This document shows, one piece after another, positions 8,226-17,231 of a DNA stretch of 34,294 nucleotides. Every line of letters starts with the position of its first letter. The first letter of the stretch is position 1. The translations under genes and the position numbers were made by a program. Source of the stretch: Bradyrhizobium sp. STM 3809 (GTDB lineage: Bacteria; Pseudomonadota; Alphaproteobacteria; Rhizobiales; Xanthobacteraceae); the NCBI RefSeq assembly GCF_000239795.1, contig NZ_CAFJ01000635.1, positions 1 through 34,294 on the forward strand, read 5' to 3'. Under the pieces are notes generated by a model. The model worked only from the letters and a program-made list of their open reading frames with translations. It was not told where the DNA came from and ran no database searches.

Positions 8226-8771
8226 TCAATTGGCCTTCCCAGCATCCGGCTCGGCTGCGCCGGTGCTCTCCTCCGCCGAGCTCAGCACGTAGTCGCGTGG
8301 CACCTCGCTGAAGCTGACGACGCGGCCGCCATGCTCGGCGGCGAAGCGTTCGGCGGTCGCGCGCTCCGAGAACGGCACTGCCTCGTCGCTGCCCATGCCG
8401 CTCTTCAGCCGGCTGCCGATCACGAACAGCGCCGTGCGCGCCTCGATCCAGTTGTCGGCGCCCGGATTGTCCCAGCTCGTGGCCCTGCCCATGTCGGAGA
8501 CGTAGATCGCCTGGATGTCCTTGGGCTCGTCGGGCAGCATCGTGAAGGCGATGGCGTCGCGCGCCGAGGAGAACCACACCGGCTCGATCAGGCTGGCGGC
8601 GAAGATCTGGCCCTTGGGGCCGGAATGCTCGAGCAGGTTCATGCCGCAATAGTGCCCGATCGCCTGCTGCGTCAACTTGATCGGTGGCGGCGGCGCGGCA
8701 GCCTGCTTGTCGTTGCAGCCGGCGAGCGCGAAGCCGGCGACGAGCGCGCAGGCGAGAGCGAGGCGTTTCAT
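8226..8771 (-). CDS. nosL: NosL, copper-binding lipoprotein for NosZ maturation
   Basis: This 181-residue lipoprotein has a signal ending in the lipobox LAGC, with Cys19 as the lipidated residue. It then has the NosL signature 'HYCGMNLLEHSGPKGQIF', whose Cys42 and Met44 form the Cu(I)-binding CxM motif. NosL is known to deliver copper to apo-NosZ with the NosDFY complex. The start at 8771 overlaps the nosY stop by 4 nt (ATGA); the longer frame reaching 9071 is a shadow of nosY. A Pro/Ala-rich linker follows the lipid anchor. The C-terminal part has 'FSERATAERFAAEHGGRVVSFSEV', typical of the family's second domain. Location is the periplasmic face of a membrane. Confidence 0.95.
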   Translation of the reverse strand: MKRLALACALVAGFALAGCNDKQAAAPPPPIKLTQQAIGHYCGMNLLEHSGPKGQIFAASLIEPVWFSSARDAIAFTMLPDEPKDIQAIYVSDMGRATSWDNPGADNWIEARTALFVIGSRLKSGMGSDEAVPFSERATAERFAAEHGGRVVSFSEVPRDYVLSSAEESTGAAEPDAGKAN

Positions 8772-9598
8772 AGCTCCCTCCGGGAGAAGGCCAGCGTGGC
8801 GCCGGCGAGGGGGATCAGGGTCCACAGCACGAGCGCTGCCAGCAGCGCCCGCACCGACAGCGTGCTGCTCGCGGCGAGTCCGGCCATGCCGGAGAACAGG
8901 CTGACATTGGCGAAGCCGGTCAGGTTGAGCAGCCGGTAGGCGTCGGCCGGATTGAGCAGCAGCAGCGCGCTCAGCACGCCGCCGGAGATGTTGCGGCCCT
9001 GGTCCAGCACCAGAAGGCCGAGCAGCGCCATGTCGTAGATCAGCACCAGCGCCAGCCACAGTCCGATGCACAACCCCGCAGCCGTGCCGCGGTCGCGCAC
9101 CACGGCGCTGACGAGATAGCCGATCGCCACGAACACGGCGCCGAGCAGGACGGACGAGCCGATCATCGCGGCGAAAGCGGCGAGGCCTTCGGCATCGAAG
9201 CTGCTGCCGCCGATCAGCAGCGCCACGGCGGCAGCGCCATAGCCGAGGCAGGTGGCGAAGGCGAGCACGGCGAGGTGGCCGAGGAACTTGCCGAGCAGCA
9301 CCTGCCAGCGCGCGATCGGGTAGCTCAGCAGCAGCAGCATGGTGCCGCGCTCCATGTCGCCGACGATGGCGTCATGCGCGATCAGGAGCGCGATCAGCGG
9401 GATCAGGAAGATCGTCAGGCTCGACAGGCTGACGATGACGACATCGAGCGCGCGGGCGCCGACCGTGCCGGTCGGTGCGCTGCCGAGGAAGGTCAGCGAC
9501 AGCGCCAGGCCGGCCAGCAGCAGCGTCGCCGCCAGCACCCAGCGATTGCGGATCGCCTGCTGGATTTCCTTGGCCGCGATGGTGATCAGGCCGGTCAT
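8768..9598 (-). CDS. nosY: NosY, ABC-2 type permease of the NosDFY system
   Basis: This 276-residue integral membrane protein has about six hydrophobic segments, the first at residues 22-40 ('VLAATLLLAGLALSLTFLG'). It shows the ABC-2 permease features 'ERGTMLLLLSYPIARWQVLLGKFLGHLAVL', which contains the coupling-helix region, and 'ATCLGYGAAAVALLIG'. NosY pairs with the ATPase NosF and the periplasmic NosD to support assembly of the copper-sulfur centre of NosZ. It overlaps nosF at its start and nosL at its end by 4 nt each (ATGA), so these genes are translationally coupled. Its position between nosF and nosL makes the assignment secure. Confidence 0.95.
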   Translation of the reverse strand: MTGLITIAAKEIQQAIRNRWVLAATLLLAGLALSLTFLGSAPTGTVGARALDVVIVSLSSLTIFLIPLIALLIAHDAIVGDMERGTMLLLLSYPIARWQVLLGKFLGHLAVLAFATCLGYGAAAVALLIGGSSFDAEGLAAFAAMIGSSVLLGAVFVAIGYLVSAVVRDRGTAAGLCIGLWLALVLIYDMALLGLLVLDQGRNISGGVLSALLLLNPADAYRLLNLTGFANVSLFSGMAGLAASSTLSVRALLAALVLWTLIPLAGATLAFSRREL

Positions 9599-10515
9599 TG
9601 CGGGGGCTCCGCGTGGCGCAGGAAATGCGCGTAGAGCTCGTCGAGATTGGGCGGGATGAGCTCGAGGTCCTGCACGGCGCTGCCGTCGGCGGTCGCACGG
9701 TGCAGCAGATCGATCTTGTCGTCCGGCGCCGCGTCGATCTCGACGATGTGGCCGTTGATCCGGCGATAGGTTGCGGCGGCGGGAAGCCAGGCCGGAGGAC
9801 CCGAGGGCGGCAGCTCGGCGACCTTGAGCCGGATGCGCGTCGGCAGCCGCGCCAGGCGACGGAGCTCGTCGAGCGTGCCGTCGGCGACCTTGAGGCCGCG
9901 GTTCATGATGATGACGCGCCCGGCGCGCTCCTCCAGCTCGGTCAACGCATGCGAGGACAGCAGCACCGTGGTGCCCTCGGCCGCGAGCCGCTGGATGACC
10001 TCGTAGAAGGTCTGGCGCAGCTCCGGGTCGAGCCCGGTGGTCGGCTCGTCGAGCAGCAGCACGCGCGGCCTTCCGATCAGCGCCTGCGCCAGGCCGAGGC
10101 GCTGGCGCATGCCCTTGGAGTAGGTGTTGACGCGGCGCCTGGCGGCCTCGCCGAGGCCGACGACATCGAGCAGCGCCAGCGCATCGTTCACCGGCTCGCG
10201 CTTGAGCCTGGCATAGAACGCCTGGGTCTCGCGGCCGGTGAGGGCGGCGTCGAAGGCGACGTTCTCCGGCAGATAGCCGAGCTGCCGGCGCGCGGAGAAT
10301 TCGCCCGCGGCGGGATTCCCGCCGAGCACGGCGACCGCGCCGCGAGTGGGCCGGATCAGGCCGAGCATCATCTTCATCAGCGTGGTCTTGCCGGCGCCGT
10401 TGTGGCCGATCAGCGCCACCATCTCGCCGTCAGCGAGATCGAACGACACGCCCTTCACGGCTTCGACCTGGCCGTAGTGCTTCACCACATCGGCGACATG
10501 AACGGTGGCGCTCAT
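9595..10515 (-). CDS. nosF: NosF, ABC transporter ATPase of the NosDFY system
   Basis: This 306-residue ATPase has Walker A GHNGAGKTT (residues 37-45), the Q-loop region 'LGYLPENVAF', the ABC signature 'YSKGMRQRLGLAQAL', Walker B 'RVLLLDEPTTGLD' and the switch histidine in 'LLSSHALTELE'. It energises NosDFY, which transfers copper and/or sulfur species for NosZ maturation. The start at 10515 overlaps the nosD stop by 4 nt; the longer upstream frame is a shadow of nosD. The C-terminal 80 residues form the regulatory extension common in this subfamily. Confidence 0.95.
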   Translation of the reverse strand: MSATVHVADVVKHYGQVEAVKGVSFDLADGEMVALIGHNGAGKTTLMKMMLGLIRPTRGAVAVLGGNPAAGEFSARRQLGYLPENVAFDAALTGRETQAFYARLKREPVNDALALLDVVGLGEAARRRVNTYSKGMRQRLGLAQALIGRPRVLLLDEPTTGLDPELRQTFYEVIQRLAAEGTTVLLSSHALTELEERAGRVIIMNRGLKVADGTLDELRRLARLPTRIRLKVAELPPSGPPAWLPAAATYRRINGHIVEIDAAPDDKIDLLHRATADGSAVQDLELIPPNLDELYAHFLRHAEPPQ

Positions 10516-11891
10516 CGGGGCGTGCTCCCTGCAGCGGTGCGGCGCACGGGCGGCGACATCAGGGGATGACTGTCGACGACGCCGCCAGGCAGGATCGCCG
10601 GGAATTGCGCCTGCGCCCAGCGGATCACCTGCACCGCCGGGCTGTTGATCAGCACCTTGGCGGCGGGCGCCGTCCACAGCACGCGGTCGATCAGGTCGTT
10701 CGGGCGGTAGGCGGTGTCGGCGATGCCGTCGCCGTTGAGATCGAAGCCGGGATTGTCGCTCCAGTAGTTGCCGCGGCCGTTCTTCGACCAGTCGAGATGG
10801 CGGGTGCCGACATATTTGATCTGGCTGGCGTTGTTGACGAAGGCGTTGCCGCGGATGTCGTTGCCCTCGGAGCCGGCGGTGAAGTGCACGCCGATCTCGC
10901 AGCCTTCGAACCAGTTGTCGGTGATGCGGTTGTTGTTGGTGTTGTAGACGAACACGCATTTCTCCGGACCCGGGCGAAGGCCGCCGGTGGGCGCCGCCGC
11001 ACGCGTCTCGGTCTGCGGCACGCCTTCGTCGGCGCCGCGGTTCTCGGCGGTGGCCCAGCGCTCGGCCGGCTGCAGGCCGCCGATGACGCTGTTGCCGGAG
11101 ATCTGCGAGCCGTTGGTGGCATTGAACAGCATGCCGCGATCGCGGTCGTGGTCGGAGACGTTGTCTCGTACAATGAGGTTCTTCGAGAACATCATCGCGT
11201 AGCCGATGATGTTGCGGGTCGAGACGTTGCCGGTGATCTCGCCGTCATTGGCGTACATGTAGTGGACGGCGAAGCGCAGGTCGCTGAAGCGGTTGCGGCT
11301 GAAGACGTTGTTGCGGCTGGCGATGGCGAACACGCCGTCGCGGCCGTAGCGGATGTCGTTGTCGATCACCTCGGCGCCCGGCGCGTTCCACACCGAGACG
11401 CCGTTGCCGGCGCCGCCGGGCTGCGTCGCGCGCAGGCCGATGATGCTGTTGTGGCGCACGCGCGCATTTGCAGAGCCGTGCAGATAGACGCCGAACAGAT
11501 TGCCGTCGATGTGATTGTTCTCGATCAGCGTGTCGTGCGCGGCCTGCTCGACGAAGATCCCGGAATCCATCTGCTCCAGCGAGCGGCCGGAGCCGCGGAT
11601 GGTCAGGCCGCGGATCACCGTGCCCGGCGCGGTCACGGTGATGACGCTGCCCTGGCCGTCACCGGTGATCGTCGTCCCCGGAGCGCCGGCCAGGGTGAGC
11701 CGGTGCGTGACGCGCAGCGGCCCGCGATACGTGCCATCCGCCAGCGAAATCTCGTCGCCCTCGGCGGCACGATCGAGCACGCCTTGCAGGTCATCGGTCC
11801 CGGCAGCGACCTGCAGCGTCGCCGCGCGAGCAGGCAGGGCGAGGCCGGCGGCGAGAAGCGCCGCCAGCCCCGATGTCGTGATCTGGCGCAT
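10512..11891 (-). CDS. nosD: NosD, periplasmic beta-helix copper-processing protein
   Basis: This 459-residue exported protein has a signal peptide ('GLAALLAAGLALPARA') followed by a long right-handed beta-helix made of CASH-type repeats. The repeats appear as spaced 'N-N-x-I/F' and 'G-V/I' units such as 'LIENNHIDGNLFGVYLHGS', 'VIDNDIRYGRDGVFAI' and 'NNRITDNWFEGCEIGVHF'. NosD works with NosFY and NosL in building the copper centre of NosZ. The start at 11891 is preferred over ATG 11900 because GAGG lies 9 nt before it and would otherwise overlap the start. It follows the nosZ stop by 11 nt. The large open frame upstream to 12182 is a shadow of nosZ. Confidence 0.94.
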   Translation of the reverse strand: MRQITTSGLAALLAAGLALPARAATLQVAAGTDDLQGVLDRAAEGDEISLADGTYRGPLRVTHRLTLAGAPGTTITGDGQGSVITVTAPGTVIRGLTIRGSGRSLEQMDSGIFVEQAAHDTLIENNHIDGNLFGVYLHGSANARVRHNSIIGLRATQPGGAGNGVSVWNAPGAEVIDNDIRYGRDGVFAIASRNNVFSRNRFSDLRFAVHYMYANDGEITGNVSTRNIIGYAMMFSKNLIVRDNVSDHDRDRGMLFNATNGSQISGNSVIGGLQPAERWATAENRGADEGVPQTETRAAAPTGGLRPGPEKCVFVYNTNNNRITDNWFEGCEIGVHFTAGSEGNDIRGNAFVNNASQIKYVGTRHLDWSKNGRGNYWSDNPGFDLNGDGIADTAYRPNDLIDRVLWTAPAAKVLINSPAVQVIRWAQAQFPAILPGGVVDSHPLMSPPVRRTAAGSTPR

Positions 11892-11902
11892 CCGCCGCAT
11901 CC

Positions 11903-13822
11903 TCAGGCGTTCCGCGGCGCGACCAGCATGCGGCCGCGCATTTCCATGTGCATGGCGTGGCAGAACCACGTGCAGAAATACCAGTAGACGCCGGGCTTGT
12001 CGGCGATGAACGTCACCGACGAGGTCTGCTGCGGATCGATCTCCATGTTGACGCCGTAGTTGACGATGCAGAAGCCGTGCGTGAGGTCCTCGACCTCGTC
12101 GATGTTGGTGACATAGACCGTTACCTCGTCGCCCTGCCTGACCTCGAACTTCTCGAGCGCATAGGCCGGCGCGCTGGACCACATGTAGACGCGCACCTTG
12201 TTGCCGTCGCGGATCACCTTGGCGTCGCTCTCCAGGGTGACGCCGTCGGCCGCCGCCTGCTTGCGGGCGTCGGCGAAGAACGGATCGTCGCGCTTCCAGA
12301 TCGAGGTCACGCGGCCCTCGAGCTTGGAACGGTGCACGATCACGGCGTCATGCGGCTCGGCGAAGCTCGGGCCGTCATGCACCAGCTCCATCTTGTCGCC
12401 GGAGATGTCGATCAGCTGATCGTTCTCGGGCTTCAACGGGCCGACGTTCAGGAAGCGGTCCTTGGAGAACTTGTTCAGCGACAGCAGCCATTTGCCGTCG
12501 GCTTCCTTGGTCTCGCCCATCGAGGAATGGTTGTGGCCCGGCTGATACTGGACGTCGAGCTTCTGGATGATCGGGTTGACCTTCTCGCCCTTGAAGGCGC
12601 GCTTGGCGAGGTCGATGCTCCATTTGCAGACCTGGCTGTCGAGGAACAGCGTGGTGTAGGCGTTGCCGCGGCCGTCGAAGGCGGTGTGCAGCGGCCCAAG
12701 GCCGAGTTCCGGCTCGGCCACGACGATGTCGCGCGGCTTGATCTTGTCGTCGAACAGGCCGTCGATCAGGCGCACATCCATGACAGTCACCGTCGGCGCC
12801 AGCTTGCCGTTGGCGACGACGTGGATGCCGTCCGGGCACGTGTTGAGACCATGCGGACTGTTGGAGACCGGCACGTAGCGGGTGTAGGGCGAGCCCTTGC
12901 GGCCGTCGATCACGGGAACGCCGTTCATCTCCTTGAAGTCGCCCTTCTTGACGGCCTCCTCGATGCGCTTGATGTTGAAGATCGTCACCCAGTCCTGCTC
13001 GCTCGCCGTCATCTCGGCCAGCGTCACGCCCTTCTCGGAATTGTAGCAGGTCGAGAACACGTATTTGCCCTGGTAGTCGCAATCGGTGTTGTCGAGATTG
13101 CCGTCGACGATCACCTGCCAGGCGACCTTCATCGTGTCGCCGTCGACCGCCGAGAACATCGACCAGTATTTCGACTTGTCGTCGAGCACCTTGCCGTCGT
13201 TCGGGAGCGGCACCTCATATTCGCCGTTGCAGAACACGTAGCCGGTGCGAGGGAACTTCTGCGGCCGCATGCCGTGGATGGTGTACTGGTTCGGCAGCTC
13301 GATGATCTTGTCGCACTTCATCACGTCGGTGCGGATGCGGGCAAGGCGGGTGTTGGCCTTGTCGTTGATGAAGATGTAGCGGCCGTCATAGGTGCCGTTG
13401 GTGAACGACATGTGCGGATGGTGGGTGTCGCCGTTCATCCAGATGCCGAGCCTGTCCTTGAGCCGCTCGCGCGTCTCCGGCAGCAGCCCCTCGGTCATGA
13501 TCTTGCGGCTCTCGTTGGTCTGGCCCCAGCCGGTGGCGCTGCAGCGGTTGAACACGGGAATGCGCATCAGCTCGCGCATCGAGGGCATGCCGACGATGCG
13601 CAGCTCGCCGGTCTGGCCGGAGGAGAAGAACACGTAGTATTCGTCGAGCTGGCCCGGTGCCACCTCGGCCTTGCCCTGCGCGGGACGCGACTGCGCCGCG
13701 GCCGGCGTGGTCTCGAGGCTCTTGCCGAGGCCGATGCTGCCGGCCACGCCGGCCGCCCCGAGCGCGGCGGTGCCGACGATCTGCCGGCGGCTGAGTTTGG
13801 TCTGGTCGTCGTCGTGCGTCAT
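11903..13822 (-). CDS. nosZ: NosZ, clade-I nitrous oxide reductase
   Basis: This 639-residue enzyme reduces N2O to N2 in the periplasm as a copper homodimer. A Tat signal is visible ([13 protein letters not shown], residues 10-22), marking the Tat-exported clade I type. The seven-bladed propeller carries CuZ-ligand regions '[14 protein letters not shown]', '[12 protein letters not shown]' and '[11 protein letters not shown]'. The C-terminal cupredoxin domain has the CuA motif Cys617-x3-Cys621-x3-His625-x2-Met628 within '[14 protein letters not shown]', and the upstream His of '[11 protein letters not shown]'. It starts 10 nt after nosR behind a GGAG ribosome site and is followed by nosD, nosF, nosY, nosL and nosX. 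All catalytic motifs look intact. Confidence 0.98.
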   Translation of the reverse strand: MTHDDDQTKLSRRQIVGTAALGAAGVAGSIGLGKSLETTPAAAQSRPAQGKAEVAPGQLDEYYVFFSSGQTGELRIVGMPSMRELMRIPVFNRCSATGWGQTNESRKIMTEGLLPETRERLKDRLGIWMNGDTHHPHMSFTNGTYDGRYIFINDKANTRLARIRTDVMKCDKIIELPNQYTIHGMRPQKFPRTGYVFCNGEYEVPLPNDGKVLDDKSKYWSMFSAVDGDTMKVAWQVIVDGNLDNTDCDYQGKYVFSTCYNSEKGVTLAEMTASEQDWVTIFNIKRIEEAVKKGDFKEMNGVPVIDGRKGSPYTRYVPVSNSPHGLNTCPDGIHVVANGKLAPTVTVMDVRLIDGLFDDKIKPRDIVVAEPELGLGPLHTAFDGRGNAYTTLFLDSQVCKWSIDLAKRAFKGEKVNPIIQKLDVQYQPGHNHSSMGETKEADGKWLLSLNKFSKDRFLNVGPLKPENDQLIDISGDKMELVHDGPSFAEPHDAVIVHRSKLEGRVTSIWKRDDPFFADARKQAAADGVTLESDAKVIRDGNKVRVYMWSSAPAYALEKFEVRQGDEVTVYVTNIDEVEDLTHGFCIVNYGVNMEIDPQQTSSVTFIADKPGVYWYFCTWFCHAMHMEMRGRMLVAPRNA

Positions 13823-13832
13823 CGTCGTCTCC

Positions 13833-16133
13833 TCATGATGGGCGAGTGTGATCGTTGGGGGTGGCCGGGGCCGTCAGCGGCTGGCCGGCATGGGTGATGA
13901 GCGTCTTCGGCCCGGCTTTTGCGGCGCGCATCGACGGCGACGACATCGCCTCGAACTTCTCGCGCTTCAGTCGCACCTGGATCATGTGGGGGCAGCGCTG
14001 GTCGTCGTAGTAGAGCTCCTGGCAATGCATGCAGTAGATGCATTCATTGACGTTGATGTGCCCCTCGGGATGGATCGACTGCACCGGGCATTCCTTGGCG
14101 CAGCGCTGGCACGGCGAGCCGCACTCCTTCCAACGGCGCAGCCATTCGAAGGTGCGGATGCGGCCGGGAATGGCGAGCGCGGCGCCGAGCGGGCACAAAT
14201 AGCGGCAGAAGAAGCGCTCGATGAACAGGCCGATGCCGAGCAGCGCGACGGCGTAGAGGACGAACGGCCAGCTGCGCGCGAATTTCAGGACGATCGCGGT
14301 CTTGAACGGCTCGACCTCGGCGATCTGCTCGGCGAGCGCCACCGAGTACAGCGACAGACCGAACAGGCCGAGGAAGATGATGTATTTGATCGGCCAGAGC
14401 CGCTCGTGCAGGCCCCAGGGTACGGTGATCTGCGGCACCTTCAGCCACTTCGCGACCGTGTTGGTCAATTCCTGCAGCGCGCCGAACGGACACAGCCAGC
14501 CGCAGAACGGCCCGCGGCCCCAGAACAGCAGGCCTGCCGCGGTGGCCGCCCACAGGATGAAGATCAGCGGCGCGGCGAGGAAGAACTCCCAATGGAAGCC
14601 GGTCAGCAGCGCATTGGTGAAGGTGACGACGTTGACGACCGAGAGCTGCGCGTTGGCGTACCAGCCGAGCCACACCAGCACGAACAGGAGATAAGCGCGT
14701 CGGACCCAGGTGTAGAGCAGGGGACGGCGCACCAGCACGTTCTGGAAGAAGAAGATGCCAGTGAGGACTGCGAGTGCGAAGGCGGTGATGCCGATGGTCA
14801 CGGTCTGGGTGCGCCAGATCCGCATCCACAGCGGTTCCTCCGTCTCGTCGACCGAGGTTTGCGCCGTCGCAGCCGGCGCGGGTTGGGCCGCGGGCGCCGC
14901 CGCCGGCGGAGGGGCCGCGCGCGTCTCGCGCTTCAGATAAACGTCGGGCAGGGTGTAGTTGAGGTCGAAGGTGAGGAACGCCTTGTCGCGGCTGCCGGTG
15001 GCGCGCTGCACCAGGAGCTGCAGTTGCCAGGGCTCGGTCGGATCGAGCGTGAATTCGGGCGGCGTGACGAACAGTCCGATCTCGCGCAGCGCCGGAGCGC
15101 CTGCCGCCTCCAGCGCGCCGAGCCGGGTATGGTTCTTGTCGCGGAACCGCGTGCTCGCGCCCTCCTGCAGCACCTCGATGCGGTCGAAGATGCCGCCGCG
15201 GACATAGGCCGAGCCCTTGAACGAATAGGCGCCGTCGCCGGCGACGATGATCGCCTGCTGCCCCGGCTGCAGCCGGGCCTTGAGCCGCTGATAGCCGTCG
15301 TCGCCGAGCAGGCTGCGGCCGATGCTCGGCACGCTGGCGAGCGCGACATAGAGGTCGATGAAGGTGTCGTCCGTATTGCCAGGTTCCGGGTTCTGCGCGG
15401 CGGCGGCATTGCCCGATTTCGCGAAGGCATCGTTGACGTCGCCGATGCTGAGGTGCAGCCGCCGCACCGAGCCGTCGCCGAGCAGGCTCGCCCAGTCGCG
15501 GATCTCGCTCTTGTCGGGATCGATCGTCTTGATCGCGCTCGGCTGCGCGGCGGTTGCGGTTGCCGCGCTCGCGCCGATGCGGCCGCTGCGGATCAGGCGG
15601 ATCGCGGCGCGCACGATGCTGTCATGCATGACCAGCACGGTCACCGTCGCGCCGGAGACGATGTCGGCCTGCGGCGGATGCTCGGCGCCTTGCGCGATCG
15701 GCGTGATGTCCTTGCCGAGCAGGCCGTTCAACGCGCCGACGATGCGCGGCTCGGGAATGCCGATCAGCACGATCGGTTCCTTGTGGTCGACCAGCTTCAA
15801 CCCGGTGATGACGCCCTTCGGATCGATGCCGACGAGGATATGGATCGGCTTGCCGGAGTAGCCGACCGCGTTGGCGAAATCGGAGTTGAGATAGACGTAG
15901 CCCTTGAGCTGATCGCCGCGATAGACGGGGGCGATCGGCGGATCGCCTTGCGGCGCGCCGAAGCGATCCGCGTCGGGTACAACATCGGCCGGCGTGATCT
16001 TCGACAGATAAGTCGCGAGATCGCTGGCCGCATGCGCCGTGCGCGGCGCTGCGATCAGGCAGAGCGCGATGATGACGGCTGCGATGGCAGCAGCCATGCG
16101 TCCCCGTTTGGTGGCGACATCACTCGCAACCAT
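13833..16133 (-). CDS. nosR: NosR, membrane FMN/iron-sulfur protein for N2O reduction
   Basis: This 766-residue membrane protein is needed for nosZ expression and electron supply. After an N-terminal signal-anchor helix (about residues 12-36) comes the periplasmic FMN-binding domain with the flavinylation motif '[11 protein letters not shown]', where Thr163 is the expected attachment site for NosX. A Pro/Ala-rich linker leads to several transmembrane helices containing the '[12 protein letters not shown]' and '[12 protein letters not shown]' cysteine pairs. The C-terminal polyferredoxin has two [4Fe-4S] motifs: 'CQRCAKECP' and '[18 protein letters not shown]'. The start at 16133 is chosen because GAGGT lies 5-9 nt upstream; an in-frame ATG at 16226 lacks such a site. 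First gene of the nos operon. Confidence 0.96.
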   Translation of the reverse strand: MVASDVATKRGRMAAAIAAVIIALCLIAAPRTAHAASDLATYLSKITPADVVPDADRFGAPQGDPPIAPVYRGDQLKGYVYLNSDFANAVGYSGKPIHILVGIDPKGVITGLKLVDHKEPIVLIGIPEPRIVGALNGLLGKDITPIAQGAEHPPQADIVSGATVTVLVMHDSIVRAAIRLIRSGRIGASAATATAAQPSAIKTIDPDKSEIRDWASLLGDGSVRRLHLSIGDVNDAFAKSGNAAAAQNPEPGNTDDTFIDLYVALASVPSIGRSLLGDDGYQRLKARLQPGQQAIIVAGDGAYSFKGSAYVRGGIFDRIEVLQEGASTRFRDKNHTRLGALEAAGAPALREIGLFVTPPEFTLDPTEPWQLQLLVQRATGSRDKAFLTFDLNYTLPDVYLKRETRAAPPPAAAPAAQPAPAATAQTSVDETEEPLWMRIWRTQTVTIGITAFALAVLTGIFFFQNVLVRRPLLYTWVRRAYLLFVLVWLGWYANAQLSVVNVVTFTNALLTGFHWEFFLAAPLIFILWAATAAGLLFWGRGPFCGWLCPFGALQELTNTVAKWLKVPQITVPWGLHERLWPIKYIIFLGLFGLSLYSVALAEQIAEVEPFKTAIVLKFARSWPFVLYAVALLGIGLFIERFFCRYLCPLGAALAIPGRIRTFEWLRRWKECGSPCQRCAKECPVQSIHPEGHINVNECIYCMHCQELYYDDQRCPHMIQVRLKREKFEAMSSPSMRAAKAGPKTLITHAGQPLTAPATPNDHTRPS

Positions 16134-16341
16134 GATCACCTCAAGCGGAACCGGCCCGCCCAGGACGCGTATTCCTATCAGTACTGTGTCTGGGAAAGAG
16201 GGATCGTCGCCGTTGGCGACCCCCAAGCAAATCGAGCCAACCTAAATTGACTCCTGATCCTGCCAGATGTCTAGTGGGTCCCGGTACGACCAACGTTGCG
16301 CTGGATCAAACAGCCCCGACACGCAAGCAGGCCCATCCGTC
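16134..16341. promoter_or_regulatory. Divergent control region of nosR and the ferritin-like gene
   Basis: This 208-bp region separates nosR (minus) from the ferritin-like gene (plus). It contains the FixK/FNR-type box at 16296-16309. A class-II site centred at 16302.5 would place a minus-strand start near 16261, giving a leader of about 128 nt for nosR. A TAGACA hexamer (16268-16273 on the minus strand) sits at the expected -10 position. That start and hexamer are inference. Confidence 0.55.
16296..16309. promoter_or_regulatory. FixK/FNR-type binding site
   Basis: The 14-mer TTGCGCTGGATCAA fits the FixK/FNR-family pattern TTG(A/C)-N6-(T/G)CAA and the FNR layout TTGAT-N4-ATCAA with two mismatches in the left half. 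In Bradyrhizobium, FixK2- and NnrR-type regulators drive denitrification genes in low oxygen from such boxes. Its position upstream of nosR fits that role. For the plus-strand gene the implied start would fall at about 16344, just past its ATG, so nosR is the better target. Confidence 0.7.
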
Positions 16342-17211
16342 ATGTTGTTGTCACGAACGCTTCTGCTCAAGTCGGAACCGGCTGGGACCCTGCAGTCTCT
16401 CGATGAGATGTTTGCACTGGCGAATGCGATGGAGCAGGAGGCCGCGGCGCGCTACGAGGAACTGGCGACGGAGATGGCGCGTCAGGACCGTGGCGATCTG
16501 GCGAAAGTGTTTTCTGATCTGGCCGCAGCCGAGCGCGAGCATGTCGACAGCGTCGCGACATGGTCGCACGCGCGAACCGGCCGCGCGCCGGATGCGTCGC
16601 TGGTGCGCTGGCAGCCGCCGGAGACGTTCGATCCCGATGCCGTCGCGGAGATCGAGAGCTCGCATCTGATGACACCGTACCGCGCGCTGTCGATGGCGGT
16701 GCGCAACGAGGAGCGGGCCTTTGCGTTCTGGTCCTATCTCGCGGCATATGCCGACAATGCCGAGGTCAGGACCGCGTCGGAGGCGATGGCGCGCGAGGAG
16801 CTCGGCCACGTCGCAACGCTGCGCAAGGAGCGGCGCCGCGCCTATCATCGCGAGCATGACGCCAAGCGCGCGTCGTCGGCTGTGACGTCCGGCGAGTCTG
16901 TTACAGCAGGTCGGCTCGAGCATCGCCTCGCCGAACTGCTCGGCGCGATGGCTGCGCGCCGTCGCGGTGCGCAGGCCGATCGTCTGCGTGCGCTCGCGCA
17001 GGACGCCGCGACGATGGCGACCGATGCCGCTGACATGATCCATCTGCCGGGCGCGCTCGCGCAGGCAGACGCGGCGGTCATCGCCGAAGCGCTCGCGGAT
17101 GCCTATCTCGACCACGCCGAGCGTGCGACGGAGCCAGCCCAGCTCGATCGGCTGCAGCGGCTCGCTGCGCAGGCGATCGCGCGGCTCGCCTGGCTGCGCT
17201 CGCTTTCGTGA
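16342..17211 (+). CDS. Ferritin-like (rubrerythrin-type) diiron protein
   Basis: This 289-residue cytoplasmic protein has an N-terminal four-helix diiron domain. Iron ligands appear in the order expected for an erythrin domain: Glu33 in 'AMEQEAAARYEEL', Glu64-x2-His67 in 'EREH', Glu123/124 in 'VRNEERAFAFWSYLA', and Glu153-x2-His156 in 'EELGH'. The basic segment 'RKERRRAYH' then leads to a second Ala-rich helical region (about 190-289) of unknown function that lacks ligand motifs. No rubredoxin-type Cys4 site is present. Likely roles are peroxide or oxygen detoxification, or iron handling. The ATG at 16342 is preferred; ATG 16408 is possible and ATG 16267 has no ribosome site. It is divergent from nosR and convergent with the RND gene, 20 bp away. 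Confidence 0.8.
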   Translation: MLLSRTLLLKSEPAGTLQSLDEMFALANAMEQEAAARYEELATEMARQDRGDLAKVFSDLAAAEREHVDSVATWSHARTGRAPDASLVRWQPPETFDPDAVAEIESSHLMTPYRALSMAVRNEERAFAFWSYLAAYADNAEVRTASEAMAREELGHVATLRKERRRAYHREHDAKRASSAVTSGESVTAGRLEHRLAELLGAMAARRRGAQADRLRALAQDAATMATDAADMIHLPGALAQADAAVIAEALADAYLDHAERATEPAQLDRLQRLAAQAIARLAWLRSLS

Positions 17212-17231
17212 GCAGATAAGACAGCCGTCGA

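Noticed and set aside
7217..16133. Possible defect in the nos cluster
   Set aside because: All seven genes are open with intact signature motifs and start and stop overlaps as expected; no frameshift or truncation was found.
16134..16180. Possible EcfG general-stress promoter (GGAAC then CGTA) near nosR
   Set aside because: Spacer and -10 element do not match the GGAAC-N18-CGTT pattern, and it points away from nosR.
11948..16250. Very long plus-strand open frames opposite nosZ and nosR (649 and 800 codons)
   Set aside because: They are antisense shadows caused by high GC in codon third positions. They are rich in Arg, Ala, Asp and Val with no domain resemblance, while the minus-strand nos proteins match their families end to end.
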